DNA of 64,000 nt from contig CAZGTD010000002.1 of assembly GCA_964528425.1 (NCBI GenBank), positions 55,459-119,458 on the forward strand. Direction: 5' to 3'. Numbering within the stretch: position 1 is the stretch's first letter; the number at the start of each line of letters is the position of its first letter. Shown here in pieces: positions 53,316-62,008 of this stretch. A model generated the notes under the pieces. It was not told the DNA's origin. It was given only the letters and a program-made list of their open reading frames with translations, and made no database searches. This DNA is from UBA3263 sp964528425 (GTDB lineage: Bacteria > Bacteroidota > Bacteroidia > Bacteroidales > Muribaculaceae). Made by a program: the position numbers and the translations under genes.

Positions 53316-56153
53316 TTATTGATTGCTTTGGTCTTCGTCGGGGAGTTCGCCCTCGGGGTCTACGCGGTCAAAAGCTTCGTCGCCCGCCGCGCGGAAATAT
53401 TCTTCGAGTGTGCGGCCGCCGCTGATGAGTTTGGCAAAGTTTGCCTCGGAAATTATGAATGGGCGCACCTGGGGCGGCAGGGTAAACACCGTAGACCGGC
53501 CGAGCAGCGTGCGGTAGTGTTCGGCTTCGCCTTCGTTGGCAAAGCCCTTGACCAGCAGCATTCCGAGCTGGCCGAAGTTCATCTGCTCAAGGTCGAAGTC
53601 TTTTACTACGAACGAGTTGAAATTATGGCGTGCAACCTGATAGAGCAGTTCGTTGGGTGAAATCGTGTCGGTAGGGTAGGCGAGCACCAGTATCTGGGGC
53701 TGGTTGGGGTCGAAGTCGAAGTTTGCAGCTTCGGCCGAATCAGCAGTGCGCGTAGAGTCGCCGTCGAGGGTCAGGCGTATGTCCCAGATCATGGAGCGGG
53801 TATTGGTAACTCCTTCGTGGAGCTTACGCCCTTCCTTCATCCCCTTGAGATAGCCGGAGGCCAGGGGCGTCAGGTCGGTTTGCGGATAGCGCTCGAGCAG
53901 TTCGCGAAGTGTTGACGAGAAGTTGTCGGGGTTGCCTTCGGTAACATAGCTAAGCGCATGCAGGAACATAAACTTGGGCATGATGTCGGAAACCGGATAT
54001 TTCTGCATCATGGTTTCGTAGGCTTGATGAACCGATTGGTTGTCGTTGTCGAGATATGATGCGTAGGCCTGATCATATAATGCCTGCTGGGCGGCGGGCA
54101 TATCGCGCAGGTTTTGAATATAGTCGGGATTTTGCAGCGCAATGCCATATTTGCTGTCGGCGAAGTCGCTCAGGATTAGCTGGCGCCATTTTTCGGCAAG
54201 TTCGGGCCGGTTCATGCGCATGAGCATGATATACATATTATAATATACATCGAGCCGATAAATATTGTCGGGGTAGCGGTCGAGCAGACGCTGCCATTCA
54301 ACTTCGGCGGCCGGGAAGTCATCGAGCTTGTCTTTGAGTATGGAGCCCATTGTATAGAGCCCTTCCTGAATAATATCGTTGGCATTGGCCTTATCCTCGT
54401 CGGTTTTCGGAATCTGGGCCAGGTAATATTCGGGGTAGTGGGGGTCGGCGGCGCGTTCTGCAGCCTCTTTGTCGGCTGCAGACTCCTCCGTTGCCGAGGC
54501 CTCGCTGCCGGAGTCGGGGTTTTCGCTATCGGCGTCAGCCTCGGTTGCGCTGTCGGCAAAGTCGGAGAATGAGAACGACGATTTATTGCGTCGGCGCCAA
54601 TCGTCTTCTAGCTTTCGCGAGCCCCATTTGCGCTGGAATGCCGTGCGACCGGCCGAAACGGTTGCACTGTTGTAGAAGTACCATGAATCATCTTTTGAAC
54701 TCATCTGGAATTCTGTCGGTGCGTTGGCATCCGTGTTGCCCCCCTGGTTAGCAGCGGCTTCTGCTTCATGGGCCTGGCGCGCGGCCTCTTCGGCTTCTTC
54801 CTTTTCTTTCTTCTTGAGTTCGTCGATAATTTTGTTGATAACCTTTAGCTGCTCCTCGGGTGTCATTTCCGAAAGTCGCAAAAGTGAATCCTGAGTAACG
54901 ACATTCTGGGCGTAGACCGACAGTTCGTCTAAAACGTCGGAGCGGCGTTTTAGCAGCTCGTAGTCGGCATAGGTTTCGGGGAGCAGAGGAATGGACTCGC
55001 TGAAGCGGGGCTGGGCCAGGTCGTAGCGCCCCTGAGTGTAGTAAATCTGACCGAGGGTGATGTTTGAAATAGCCTTTTCAATGCCGTTGCGTTCCGATTT
55101 GTCGGCTGCAAGGATATAGTTTTCGATGGCGTGAGCGGTGTCGCCGCGGCTCAGATACAGGTTGCCGATTGCGTAATAAATCTGGTCGAGATACGGTTTG
55201 TTGCGGTCCAGGGCGGTCATGCGTTTAAGAGCCTTGACCTCGGGTTTGATGTCGCTGCCGGAGTAAACCTCGCTTTGCTTTATGCGGGCATTGAGTTTGG
55301 TGCGGTAGGTGGCTGAGCCGGCTTCGGCTGCTTGCTTGAACACTTTATAAGCTTCGGCTTTACGCCCCATGCGTGCATAGCATTGACCCAGCAAAAAGCG
55401 CAGGCGCGTTTTTTGCGCTCCGGAGGTTCGTTTAATGGTTCGCTCCAGCGGAGCAATGGCGGCCTCGTAGTCGCCGCGGCGCAGAGCAATGTCGGCTTCC
55501 ACGAAGTCATATAGGGCCTTGAGTTTGCCCGATGTTAGCTGGTCGGGCTTGATGCGGCGGAAAATCGCCTCGGCCTCGTTGACCCAGTCCGATGCAACAT
55601 AGCTGCGTGCCTGCCAGAGCTGGGCTTCAACAACCGTTTCGGGCAACCATGAAAAATGGCGCGAAATATAATAGAATGTAGCAGCCGCGCCCGGAAAATC
55701 GCCGTCGAGATACTGGCTGCGGGCCATCATGAGCCAAGCGTTGTGGATAAACGGGTTATATTCTTCGCGTTTTAGCCATGCCTTATAGGCGTCGCTCTGT
55801 TTGCCCGATTTTTTCTTCGGTTTTTTCTTTATTGAGTGGAGCTGGATTGCTTTCTGAGCTTTTTCGATAGAGCGCTTGAAATCGCCCGAAGGCTGGGGGG
55901 ATTTTGGCGAACCTTTGGCTTCGGCAGGGTGGGGAAACAGAAAGTCGGTGTAGTCATCTTCGTAGCTGCTCTCCATCTGATCAAGCGTTTCGCGAAAGTG
56001 CTCGTCGCCGTTGTAGTAAACATTATAGCGCGTAATGAATGCCTGATATTTTCGCGATGCGGCAGTGTTCTTGCGCGCCGAACAGCCCGCAAGAACTGCA
56101 CCCGCAACTATCGCCGCGAGCATCCAAACAGCCATTTTAAACCGTTTACTCAT
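53316..56153 (-). CDS. SprE/PorW-like TPR lipoprotein (type IX secretion related)
   Basis: 945 residues. A lipobox (VLAGCSA, Cys at about residue 24) makes it an envelope lipoprotein. The N-terminal part has YNVYYNGDEHFRETL and a Lys-rich stretch, then tetratricopeptide repeats (EEYNPFIHNAWLMMARSQYL, GDFPGAAATFYYISRHFSWL, LGQCYARMGRKAEAYKVF, IGNLYLSRGDTAHAIENYIL). A coiled-coil and Glu/Ala-rich disordered region (about 455-610) is followed by more repeats and a C-terminal domain ending LPPQVRPFIISEANFAKLIS. This is the architecture of SprE (Flavobacterium gliding and secretion) and PorW (Porphyromonas secretion). Those proteins are needed for secretion of proteins with the sorting tail seen on six genes here. 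It is a single gene, convergent with rpmA. Confidence 0.7.
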   Translation of the reverse strand: MSKRFKMAVWMLAAIVAGAVLAGCSARKNTAASRKYQAFITRYNVYYNGDEHFRETLDQMESSYEDDYTDFLFPHPAEAKGSPKSPQPSGDFKRSIEKAQKAIQLHSIKKKPKKKSGKQSDAYKAWLKREEYNPFIHNAWLMMARSQYLDGDFPGAAATFYYISRHFSWLPETVVEAQLWQARSYVASDWVNEAEAIFRRIKPDQLTSGKLKALYDFVEADIALRRGDYEAAIAPLERTIKRTSGAQKTRLRFLLGQCYARMGRKAEAYKVFKQAAEAGSATYRTKLNARIKQSEVYSGSDIKPEVKALKRMTALDRNKPYLDQIYYAIGNLYLSRGDTAHAIENYILAADKSERNGIEKAISNITLGQIYYTQGRYDLAQPRFSESIPLLPETYADYELLKRRSDVLDELSVYAQNVVTQDSLLRLSEMTPEEQLKVINKIIDELKKKEKEEAEEAARQAHEAEAAANQGGNTDANAPTEFQMSSKDDSWYFYNSATVSAGRTAFQRKWGSRKLEDDWRRRNKSSFSFSDFADSATEADADSENPDSGSEASATEESAADKEAAERAADPHYPEYYLAQIPKTDEDKANANDIIQEGLYTMGSILKDKLDDFPAAEVEWQRLLDRYPDNIYRLDVYYNMYIMLMRMNRPELAEKWRQLILSDFADSKYGIALQNPDYIQNLRDMPAAQQALYDQAYASYLDNDNQSVHQAYETMMQKYPVSDIMPKFMFLHALSYVTEGNPDNFSSTLRELLERYPQTDLTPLASGYLKGMKEGRKLHEGVTNTRSMIWDIRLTLDGDSTRTADSAEAANFDFDPNQPQILVLAYPTDTISPNELLYQVARHNFNSFVVKDFDLEQMNFGQLGMLLVKGFANEGEAEHYRTLLGRSTVFTLPPQVRPFIISEANFAKLISGGRTLEEYFRAAGDEAFDRVDPEGELPDEDQSNQ

Positions 56154-56247
56154 CTATATCCTAACGCATAACCGGCAAATTTATTGCACTACACTCTACT
56201 CCCGGGCCGCTAATTTAATGACGAAATTGAGGTTTTGGCAATTTTGC

Positions 56248-56278
56248 TTGGTGGTTTCGGATTTTTAGACTAAATTTG
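56248..56278 (+). promoter_or_regulatory. Promoter of glgB and the glycosyltransferase
   Basis: TTG (56248-56250), 20 bases, TAAATTTG (56271-56278). The ATG at 56303 is 24 bases downstream. An in-frame TTG at 56276 overlaps the -7 element and is not the start. Confidence 0.75.
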
Positions 56279-56302
56279 CGAAAACCAAAACTCAAATCTG
56301 CC

Positions 56303-58339
56303 ATGACTGCACCTAAAGCCAAGCGCAAGTCGCGCCTGAAACTGATTAAGAATGATCCCTGGCTCGAACCTTTCACCGATGCCATCGAGGGGCGCCACCA
56401 GGATGCTATTCGTAAAGAAACCGAACTTACGGCTAACGGAAAGACTCTTCGCGAGTTTGCCAACGCTTATGAATATTTTGGCCTTCACCGCACCCGCGGC
56501 GGCTGGGTGTTTCGCGAATTCGCACCGAACGCAACCGCAATTTATTTGATTGGCGACTTTAACGACTGGAAGCCGTCGGAGGATTATGCGCTGAAAAGGG
56601 TTAAGGGAACTTATGGCGACTGGGAAATAAAGCTCAAAGCAAAACAGCTGCACCACGGAGACTTTTTCAAGCTCTTTGTAGAATGGCCCGGAGGAAGTGG
56701 CGAGCGCATTCCGGCCTATGCTACCCGCGTTGTGCAGGCCGAAAACTCGCCTATATTTTCAGCTCAGGTTTGGGCGCCGGCCGAGCCTTTTGAATGGAAG
56801 AAGAAAACTTTTAAGCCCAACGTTGATCCGCTGCTGATTTACGAGTGCCATATAGGTATGGCTCAGGAAAAAGAAGGCATAGGAACCTACGAGGAGTTCC
56901 GTACGAACATATTGCCACAGATTGCCGCCGATGGCTATAACTGCATTCAGATTATGGCGATTCAGGAGCATCCCTACTACGGCTCGTTTGGCTATCATGT
57001 AAGCAGCTTTTATGCGGCATCGAGCAAGTTTGGTACTCCTGAAGAGCTGAAAGCACTGATTGATGATGCCCATACAAGAGGCATTGCAGTGATTATGGAT
57101 ATTGTTCATTCCCATGCAGTGAAAAATGAGGTCGAAGGCTTGGGACGATTCGACGGCACTCCCGACCTGTATTTCCATTCAGATCCTTCGCGCCGCGAGC
57201 ATCCTGCATGGGATTCCCTCTGTTTCGACTACGGTAATAACAATACCCTATATTTCTTATTGAGCAATTGCCGCTACTGGATGGAAGAATATCATTTCGA
57301 TGGCTTCCGGTTCGACGGCGTAACGTCGATGCTCTACTATTCCCACGGTCTTGGTCAGGCGTTCGGTTCCTACGATGATTATTATAACGGTTCGCAAGAT
57401 GCCGACGCAATTGCCTATCTGACACTTGCCAACCGGCTGATTCATGAGGTTAATCCGCGCGCAATTACCATTGCAGAGGAAATGAGCGGTATGCCCGGAC
57501 TTGCAGTGCCCTTCAAGGATGGTGGCATAGGTTTTGATTACCGCATGGCCATGGGTATTCCCGATTATTGGATTAAGACCCTCAAGGAGAAAAAAGATGA
57601 GGACTGGCATCCGACGTCGATTTTCTGGGAGCTCACCAATCGCCGCAGCGATGAAAAGACTATAAGCTATGTTGAAAGCCACGATCAGGCGCTCGTTGGC
57701 GACAAAACGGTGATTTTCCGCCTGATGGATGCCGATATGTATTGGCACATGGCCCGCGAGGACAACTCGCCGGTAATTGCCCGCGGCATGGCCCTTCACA
57801 AAATGATTCGCCTTGTTACGCTCGCAACCATCAATGGCGGCTATCTCAACTTCATGGGCAATGAGTGGGGCCATCCGGAATGGATTGACTTTCCGCGCGA
57901 GGGTAATGGCTGGAGCTATAAATATGCGCGCCGCCAGTGGGACCTTATGCGTGCCGATTATCTGAAGTATTTTATGCTCAATAACTTCGATAACGCAATG
58001 ATTCATCTGGTCAGTGCTCAGAAGAAGTTTGAGAAAGAGCCGGTTGTTAAGCTCTGGGAAAAGGACTCCGACCAAGTGTTGGCCTTTATGCGCGGCGACT
58101 TGGTTTTCGTGTTTAACTTTTCGCCGACCAGTGCCTACGAAGGCTACGGCATTCTTGCGCCCGCCGGCGAATATGTTGGAGTGTTGTCGACCGACCAGCC
58201 TGAATTCGGCGGATACGATAACATTGATCTGAAAACACATCATCTTACCCAATTCGACGAGCTTTATGCCCCCGCCGGACGCGAATGGCTGAAGCTTTAT
58301 CTTCCGCCGCGAACGGCAATGGTGCTACGCAAACTATGA
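56303..58339 (+). CDS. glgB: 1,4-alpha-glucan branching enzyme (GH13)
   Basis: 678 residues. It makes alpha-1,6 branches in glycogen in the cytoplasm. An N-terminal CBM48-like domain (FREFAPNATAIYLIGDFNDW) is followed by the catalytic barrel: DIVHSHAVKN, FDGFRFDGVTSM with the nucleophile Asp, ITIAEEMSG with the acid Glu, and YVESHDQALVGDKT with the transition-state His-Asp. A C-terminal beta domain ends PPRTAMVLRKL. The YESH/VSSFYAASSKFGTPEE features match the eukaryote-like GH13_8 type common in Bacteroidetes. The last bases overlap the next gene (ATGA). Confidence 0.96.
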   Translation: MTAPKAKRKSRLKLIKNDPWLEPFTDAIEGRHQDAIRKETELTANGKTLREFANAYEYFGLHRTRGGWVFREFAPNATAIYLIGDFNDWKPSEDYALKRVKGTYGDWEIKLKAKQLHHGDFFKLFVEWPGGSGERIPAYATRVVQAENSPIFSAQVWAPAEPFEWKKKTFKPNVDPLLIYECHIGMAQEKEGIGTYEEFRTNILPQIAADGYNCIQIMAIQEHPYYGSFGYHVSSFYAASSKFGTPEELKALIDDAHTRGIAVIMDIVHSHAVKNEVEGLGRFDGTPDLYFHSDPSRREHPAWDSLCFDYGNNNTLYFLLSNCRYWMEEYHFDGFRFDGVTSMLYYSHGLGQAFGSYDDYYNGSQDADAIAYLTLANRLIHEVNPRAITIAEEMSGMPGLAVPFKDGGIGFDYRMAMGIPDYWIKTLKEKKDEDWHPTSIFWELTNRRSDEKTISYVESHDQALVGDKTVIFRLMDADMYWHMAREDNSPVIARGMALHKMIRLVTLATINGGYLNFMGNEWGHPEWIDFPREGNGWSYKYARRQWDLMRADYLKYFMLNNFDNAMIHLVSAQKKFEKEPVVKLWEKDSDQVLAFMRGDLVFVFNFSPTSAYEGYGILAPAGEYVGVLSTDQPEFGGYDNIDLKTHHLTQFDELYAPAGREWLKLYLPPRTAMVLRKL

Positions 58340-59283
58340 CCGGCAACCCTCCGAAGGTAAGCATTGTGGTGCCGGCCTATAACGTCGGCCCCGCTTTTCT
58401 GCGGGCAGCCATATCATCGGCGTTGACCCAAACCTATACCGATCTGGAAGTAATAGTGGTTGATGACGCATCGACCGACGATACCATGAAGGCGATAGGC
58501 GATTTCGCCGATGAACGGCTCAGGGTTTTATCGTTTTCAGAAAATCGTGGAGTATCTGCCGCGCGAAACGTCGGGACCGAAGCGGCCCGTGGCTCATGGG
58601 TGAGCTATCTTGATGCCGACGACCGCATGATGCCCTCAATGATTGAACGGCTCCTGGAAATTGCACAAAAAAGCAGTGCCGACATTGCAGCGTGTGCCTT
58701 TCTTCGCCTTCGGCCCGGGGCGCTGCTCCCGGTTGGTGCAAGCATGAATCCGGAATTTTCAATCGCCGGTCCTGAGGAGGCCACGGCCATAGCACTATAT
58801 CAGACCGGATCGCTGAATAATTCCCCATGGGGCAAAATTTTTCGCCGCGAACTTTGCACTGCCGAGCCCTGGTTGCCCGGCCGATACGAGGATTTGCGCA
58901 CTTTCTATCGTATCTTTCTCAAGGCAAACCGAATAGCCTGGACCGACGACCCCCTATATGTCTACACAATCAACCCAGATAGCTATATTCAGCGCTTTAC
59001 CCCTGCGCGGGCGGTAGTTCTTGACGTAGTGGAAGAAATGGTTGAATATATGAGCGCCAACTACCCTCAACTGCTACCCGCGGCACGCGACCGAGCCCTC
59101 AGCGCAGCCTTTAACATTCTCAAACTGTTGCGGTCCAATAGCTTGCGTATGCCCGATATTGAAGCCCGGTGCCGGCAGATTATTCGCCGACATCGCCGGA
59201 GTTCGCTCTTTAATAAGCGCGTACGCTTCAAAAACAAAGCTGCGATTATTGCCACATATCTTGGAGCACTGCATATTTTCTAA
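58336..59283 (+). CDS. Glycosyltransferase family 2
   Basis: 315 residues from the ATG at 58336, which overlaps the glgB stop. A GT-A fold is clear: VSIVVPAYNVGPAFLRAAIS, VIVVDDASTDDTM (nucleotide-sugar Asp), GVSAARNVGTEAARG, and WVSYLDADDRMMP with the DxD motif (near residues 94-96). The helical end (RRHRRSSLFNKRVRFKNKAA) is basic and without a membrane anchor. It transfers a sugar from an activated donor, with the acceptor unknown. Being coupled to a branching enzyme suggests glycogen or surface polysaccharide work, but GT2 proteins are too diverse to say. Confidence 0.88.
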   Translation: MTGNPPKVSIVVPAYNVGPAFLRAAISSALTQTYTDLEVIVVDDASTDDTMKAIGDFADERLRVLSFSENRGVSAARNVGTEAARGSWVSYLDADDRMMPSMIERLLEIAQKSSADIAACAFLRLRPGALLPVGASMNPEFSIAGPEEATAIALYQTGSLNNSPWGKIFRRELCTAEPWLPGRYEDLRTFYRIFLKANRIAWTDDPLYVYTINPDSYIQRFTPARAVVLDVVEEMVEYMSANYPQLLPAARDRALSAAFNILKLLRSNSLRMPDIEARCRQIIRRHRRSSLFNKRVRFKNKAAIIATYLGALHIF

Positions 59284-59301
59284 AAAAATACCTTAAAAAA
59301 C

Positions 59302-59332
59302 TTGCACAGTTAAAAATTTTTCCCGAACTTTG
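59302..59332 (+). promoter_or_regulatory. Promoter of tRNA-Leu
   Basis: TTG (59302-59304), 20 bases, GAACTTTG (59325-59332), 25 bases before the mature 5' end. Confidence 0.55.
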
Positions 59333-59357
59333 CACCACTGAAACAAGAAAACACCTT

Positions 59358-59438
59358 GCCCAGGTGGCGGAATGGTAGACGCGCTCGTTTCAGGTGCGAG
59401 TGCTGCGAGGCGTGCAGGTTCGAGTCCTGTTCTGGGCA
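59358..59438 (+). tRNA. tRNA-Leu, anticodon CAG
   Basis: The acceptor stem GCCCAGG pairs with TCTGGGC (one G-T), discriminator A. The anticodon arm is CTCGT-TTCAGGT-GCGAG, giving anticodon CAG. A long variable arm (TGCTGCGAGGCGTGCA) marks a class II tRNA, and GGTTCGAGTCC is the T arm. CCA is not encoded. It reads CUG. Its 3' side borders AT-rich foreign-looking DNA, so it may be an integration site. Confidence 0.95.
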
Positions 59439-59446
59439 CAAGAAAG

Positions 59447-59495
59447 GCGACTTAACAAAGTGTAAATCACAAAGTTAAGTCGCTCTTTTTATTTT
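59447..59495 (+). terminator. Terminator of tRNA-Leu
   Basis: GCGACTTAAC (59447-59456) pairs with GTTAAGTCGC (59474-59483), with a possible inner extension, followed by TCTTTTTATTTT. It is 8 bases after the tRNA. Confidence 0.85.
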
Positions 59496-59506
59496 CTACA
59501 GGCAAA

Positions 59507-59674
59507 TTACAGGCAAAATTCAAATATTCCGCGTAACTTTTGCCTGCAAATACGCATAGACCGCATTAGGCGGTAATCGTTACTCCACTCTTCAGTTGTT
59601 GTATATTTCACAACAATTGAACTGTATTTTTTAGTTCTGGAACCTTGCTCACGGACTGAAATTTCTTTTGTCAT
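59507..59674 (-). CDS. Short open frame of unknown status beside the tRNA
   Basis: 55 residues, beginning MTKEISVREQGSRTKKYSSI and ending RQKLRGIFEFCL. No family is recognised. Its stop lies inside ACAGGCAAATTACAGGCAAA, a directly repeated 8-mer next to the tRNA terminator. It may be a small real gene or a scrap of an element. The start follows the DUF3791 remnant by 15 bases, so the two may once have been one unit. Confidence 0.25.
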   Translation of the reverse strand: MTKEISVREQGSRTKKYSSIVVKYTTTEEWSNDYRLMRSMRICRQKLRGIFEFCL

Positions 59675-59689
59675 TGGTTCTCTCAGCTT

Positions 59690-59800
59690 CTATATCAATT
59701 CTTCGAAGATGTAATCGTCGCTCAATCGGTCGTGCATCTCCTTGCCGGAGATACCCAACTTACGTGCTCCGCTCTCCATCGCCATTACAGCGAAATGAAT
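59690..59800 (-). pseudogene. Remnant of a DUF3791 gene
   Basis: The minus frame between two stops reads IHFAVMAMESGARKLGISGK and then EMHDRLSDDYIFEELI. The first part (AARKLxISGKEMxDRL) is the core of DUF3791, whose members continue for about 40 more residues. Here the sequence jumps to an unrelated end, and the expected N-terminal segment is cut by a stop at 59801. DUF3791 genes usually accompany mobile or toxin-linked genes (DUF3990). The rest of 59800-59971 is AT-rich with no gene that I can support. Confidence 0.5.
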
Positions 59801-59971
59801 CTAGCGATATATATCATTGTTCGTACTCACATCAAAATATCATTGTCATAATCTTATATGTTGATTCTTGAATTTGAACTCCTGAGAGGAACCACTGGTT
59901 TAACTTTCTAAAATTATATTTTCATATTAGAATAAAATCTATGCTATTATAGTCTTAGTCCTTTTCTGGTT

Positions 59972-60832
59972 TTAGAAAAGTTGACTGATATGCTTATAAA
60001 TGATTCCATACTCATCTAGATATCTGAATTTCCGATTAAGGACTTCCCTCAAATCCTTTTCTTCATTACACATCAAATATAGTTCGGGAACCGAAAAGGC
60101 AATAATTCTTGATGACCGGTCTTTGAAATAGTTTATGACGTTCTCATCAAAATCAGATAGTGACACGAATAGTCCTCTTGCGAACGACGATTTCCGAGCC
60201 ACTTTATTTTCAAAGAGAATCAGATCATTTTTCGATAAGGATGCCATTCTATACTTAGCTTCTAAAAGAACCGTATTTCCATTCAGTATGAAGCTGCCAT
60301 CAATTTGATCGGTTTCGGTACGATATGAGGCATGTGGGTCAAGTCCAAAAATACCGAAGAGTTTATTCAAATATTTTTCAAAATCGTAACCTCTTTTCTG
60401 CGCATCTTGAATTGCATCCAATTTAAATAGGTCGTTTGCTAAAGCCTTATAATCTATCCGATTTTTATTAGCATGATTGGCCATTGAGGTCTCACTTGTC
60501 TTTGGTTTTGACGATCTTCCCAATTTGCTCTGACCAAATAAAAGTAGTTCATTGACCTTAATCTCATTATTCTGTGTTACTAAATTCTTACTGCGCATAT
60601 ATTTAATCGCTAAGATTATCATTTTACCAATATAAGCGTCCGGATAATCAGCAATAAATCTACGTAATAAGTTGGCCTTCGACATGTATTCGTATTTAGC
60701 GTATATTGATTCTCCCATAACCTCTGTCATGAACTCATCGAATGTCCGATTAGAAAAATCAAGGACATATCCTCCGCTCATTTGAAGTACCTCTTCAATC
60801 AGTTGCTTATCGATAAAACTTAAATTAGCCAT
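59972..60832 (-). CDS. PD-(D/E)xK nuclease-like protein (restriction type)
   Basis: 286 residues, AT-rich and unlike the core genes in codon use. The N-terminal half is helical (YAKYEYMSKANLLRRFIADY) and may bind DNA or a partner. The C-terminal half has an Mrr/restriction-type nuclease core: RGYDFEKYLNKLFGIFGLDP (leading helix with Glu), TETDQIDGSFILNG (Asp) and TVLLEAKYRM (E-x-K), then FVSLSDFDENVINYF. The three acidic/lysine positions are intact. The ATG lies inside the end of the next gene upstream (8-base overlap), so the two nuclease-like proteins are made together. The target is unknown. Confidence 0.75.
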   Translation of the reverse strand: MANLSFIDKQLIEEVLQMSGGYVLDFSNRTFDEFMTEVMGESIYAKYEYMSKANLLRRFIADYPDAYIGKMIILAIKYMRSKNLVTQNNEIKVNELLLFGQSKLGRSSKPKTSETSMANHANKNRIDYKALANDLFKLDAIQDAQKRGYDFEKYLNKLFGIFGLDPHASYRTETDQIDGSFILNGNTVLLEAKYRMASLSKNDLILFENKVARKSSFARGLFVSLSDFDENVINYFKDRSSRIIAFSVPELYLMCNEEKDLREVLNRKFRYLDEYGIIYKHISQLF

Positions 60833-61892
60833 TTTTCAAATATTTACCATTCGTTTTGATATAAGAATGAATAAGCGCTATCTCAGAAGATAATAACTCT
60901 TTATCCTCATCAAAGACTATCCCTAAATTATGATGTTTGGCTGAAATTTTTGAGAAAGCATCAACCAATTCTTCTGCCTTACAATGAATAATTGGGCAGG
61001 TAAAATAAGAGTCCCCATTTTCCTCTATCTCAACAATTTGTATATATGGAAGTAAGCCAATGCCCTGACTCAGCAACACATATTCATCTTCGTCTAAATT
61101 TTGATTATCTTTTTCCGAGATATGCCAAGTATTGTTTTTTGTATTAAATATAATCCGTTTAAAGAATGGAAGACATAATACAATACCTTCTTCTTTGGCT
61201 TCAATTGGCCATGCTTTCCCAAATGTGACGTTTTCGCCATATCTTTCAACTGCAAGTGACGATAAGGCAGATAAAAGCATGAATTCATCTGTAATAAATT
61301 GTATCCCAGGATTTGCAGCCAAAGTCTCGATTGAAAACTTTTTAAGATCCTTTCTTATCAACTTTTTTAGAACTTGATTCTTTGCACGGATTTGTTTTCT
61401 GATTTTTGCAGCATTAGATTCGCGCTTATCAGTTTCTGTGCCAAAGAATGTTCTTAGTAAGGCTCTATGCCCATTGTATAATAGGCTCTCTAATCTCGTC
61501 CGAGAGAATAATTCAACGGATTTGAAACCAGATTTTAAACCTTCTTCATACGCTACATCCAGAACTCGCTTACTTAAATCACATGCACATATCAAGATGA
61601 ACCTCGAATTGGGTTCAAGGCCGGCTTTATTGTTATTTATTATTGCGGAATATATTTCCCTAATGTCATACTGGGATAATTTCTGGTATCTCTTAACCTG
61701 ACAAAAGCAATGAACTCCGTCCTTCGTTATACCATACAGATCTATTCCACCATCGTTACCACAAACTCCGGTATGATCAAGTCTCTTCCATTTATATAGG
61801 CGATGCAGTAATTGATATCCCAATTCCTCGAATCGTCTTGATTCGAGGTCTTCAAAATGGAGCCTATTTGTTGTTACAGTTGGATTTGGCAT
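60825..61892 (-). CDS. Mrr-like restriction endonuclease family protein
   Basis: 355 residues from the ATG at 61892; a TTG nine bases earlier is less likely. The N-terminal third is a PD-(D/E)xK nuclease domain: RRFEELGYQLLHRLYKW (helix with Glu), GGIDLYG (Asp) and VHCFCQVKRYQKLS (Q-x-K, the Mrr/type IV variant), followed by IREIYSAI and FILICACDLSKRVLDVA. The remaining ~220 residues (IRKQIRAKNQVLKKLIRKDL onward) match nothing I recognise and may sense a target. Family members cut modified or foreign DNA. It is 116 bases downstream of the HD gene and overlaps the second nuclease gene. Confidence 0.8.
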   Translation of the reverse strand: MPNPTVTTNRLHFEDLESRRFEELGYQLLHRLYKWKRLDHTGVCGNDGGIDLYGITKDGVHCFCQVKRYQKLSQYDIREIYSAIINNNKAGLEPNSRFILICACDLSKRVLDVAYEEGLKSGFKSVELFSRTRLESLLYNGHRALLRTFFGTETDKRESNAAKIRKQIRAKNQVLKKLIRKDLKKFSIETLAANPGIQFITDEFMLLSALSSLAVERYGENVTFGKAWPIEAKEEGIVLCLPFFKRIIFNTKNNTWHISEKDNQNLDEDEYVLLSQGIGLLPYIQIVEIEENGDSYFTCPIIHCKAEELVDAFSKISAKHHNLGIVFDEDKELLSSEIALIHSYIKTNGKYLKNG

Positions 61893-61915
61893 TACCGTCA
61901 ATTTTTATCTAAAAA

Positions 61916-61932
61916 TTCAAGTTCAACTTGAA
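61916..61932. promoter_or_regulatory. Perfect 17-base palindrome before the nuclease pair
   Basis: TTCAAGTT-C-AACTTGAA lies 24 bases upstream of the Mrr-like start, in the only sizeable gap of the AT-rich cluster. Its symmetry fits an operator or a small hairpin. Confidence 0.45.
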
Positions 61933-62008
61933 TGGCACACTGATTCTTTTGCAATCCTGCTGTGTCTGAAAAAGTATAAATAGTCCGTTATTCATATATA
62001 ACACAGAA

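Noticed and set aside
57257..58252. A 331-residue minus-strand open frame inside glgB
   Set aside because: It is a shadow of the branching enzyme's catalytic region; no family resemblance.
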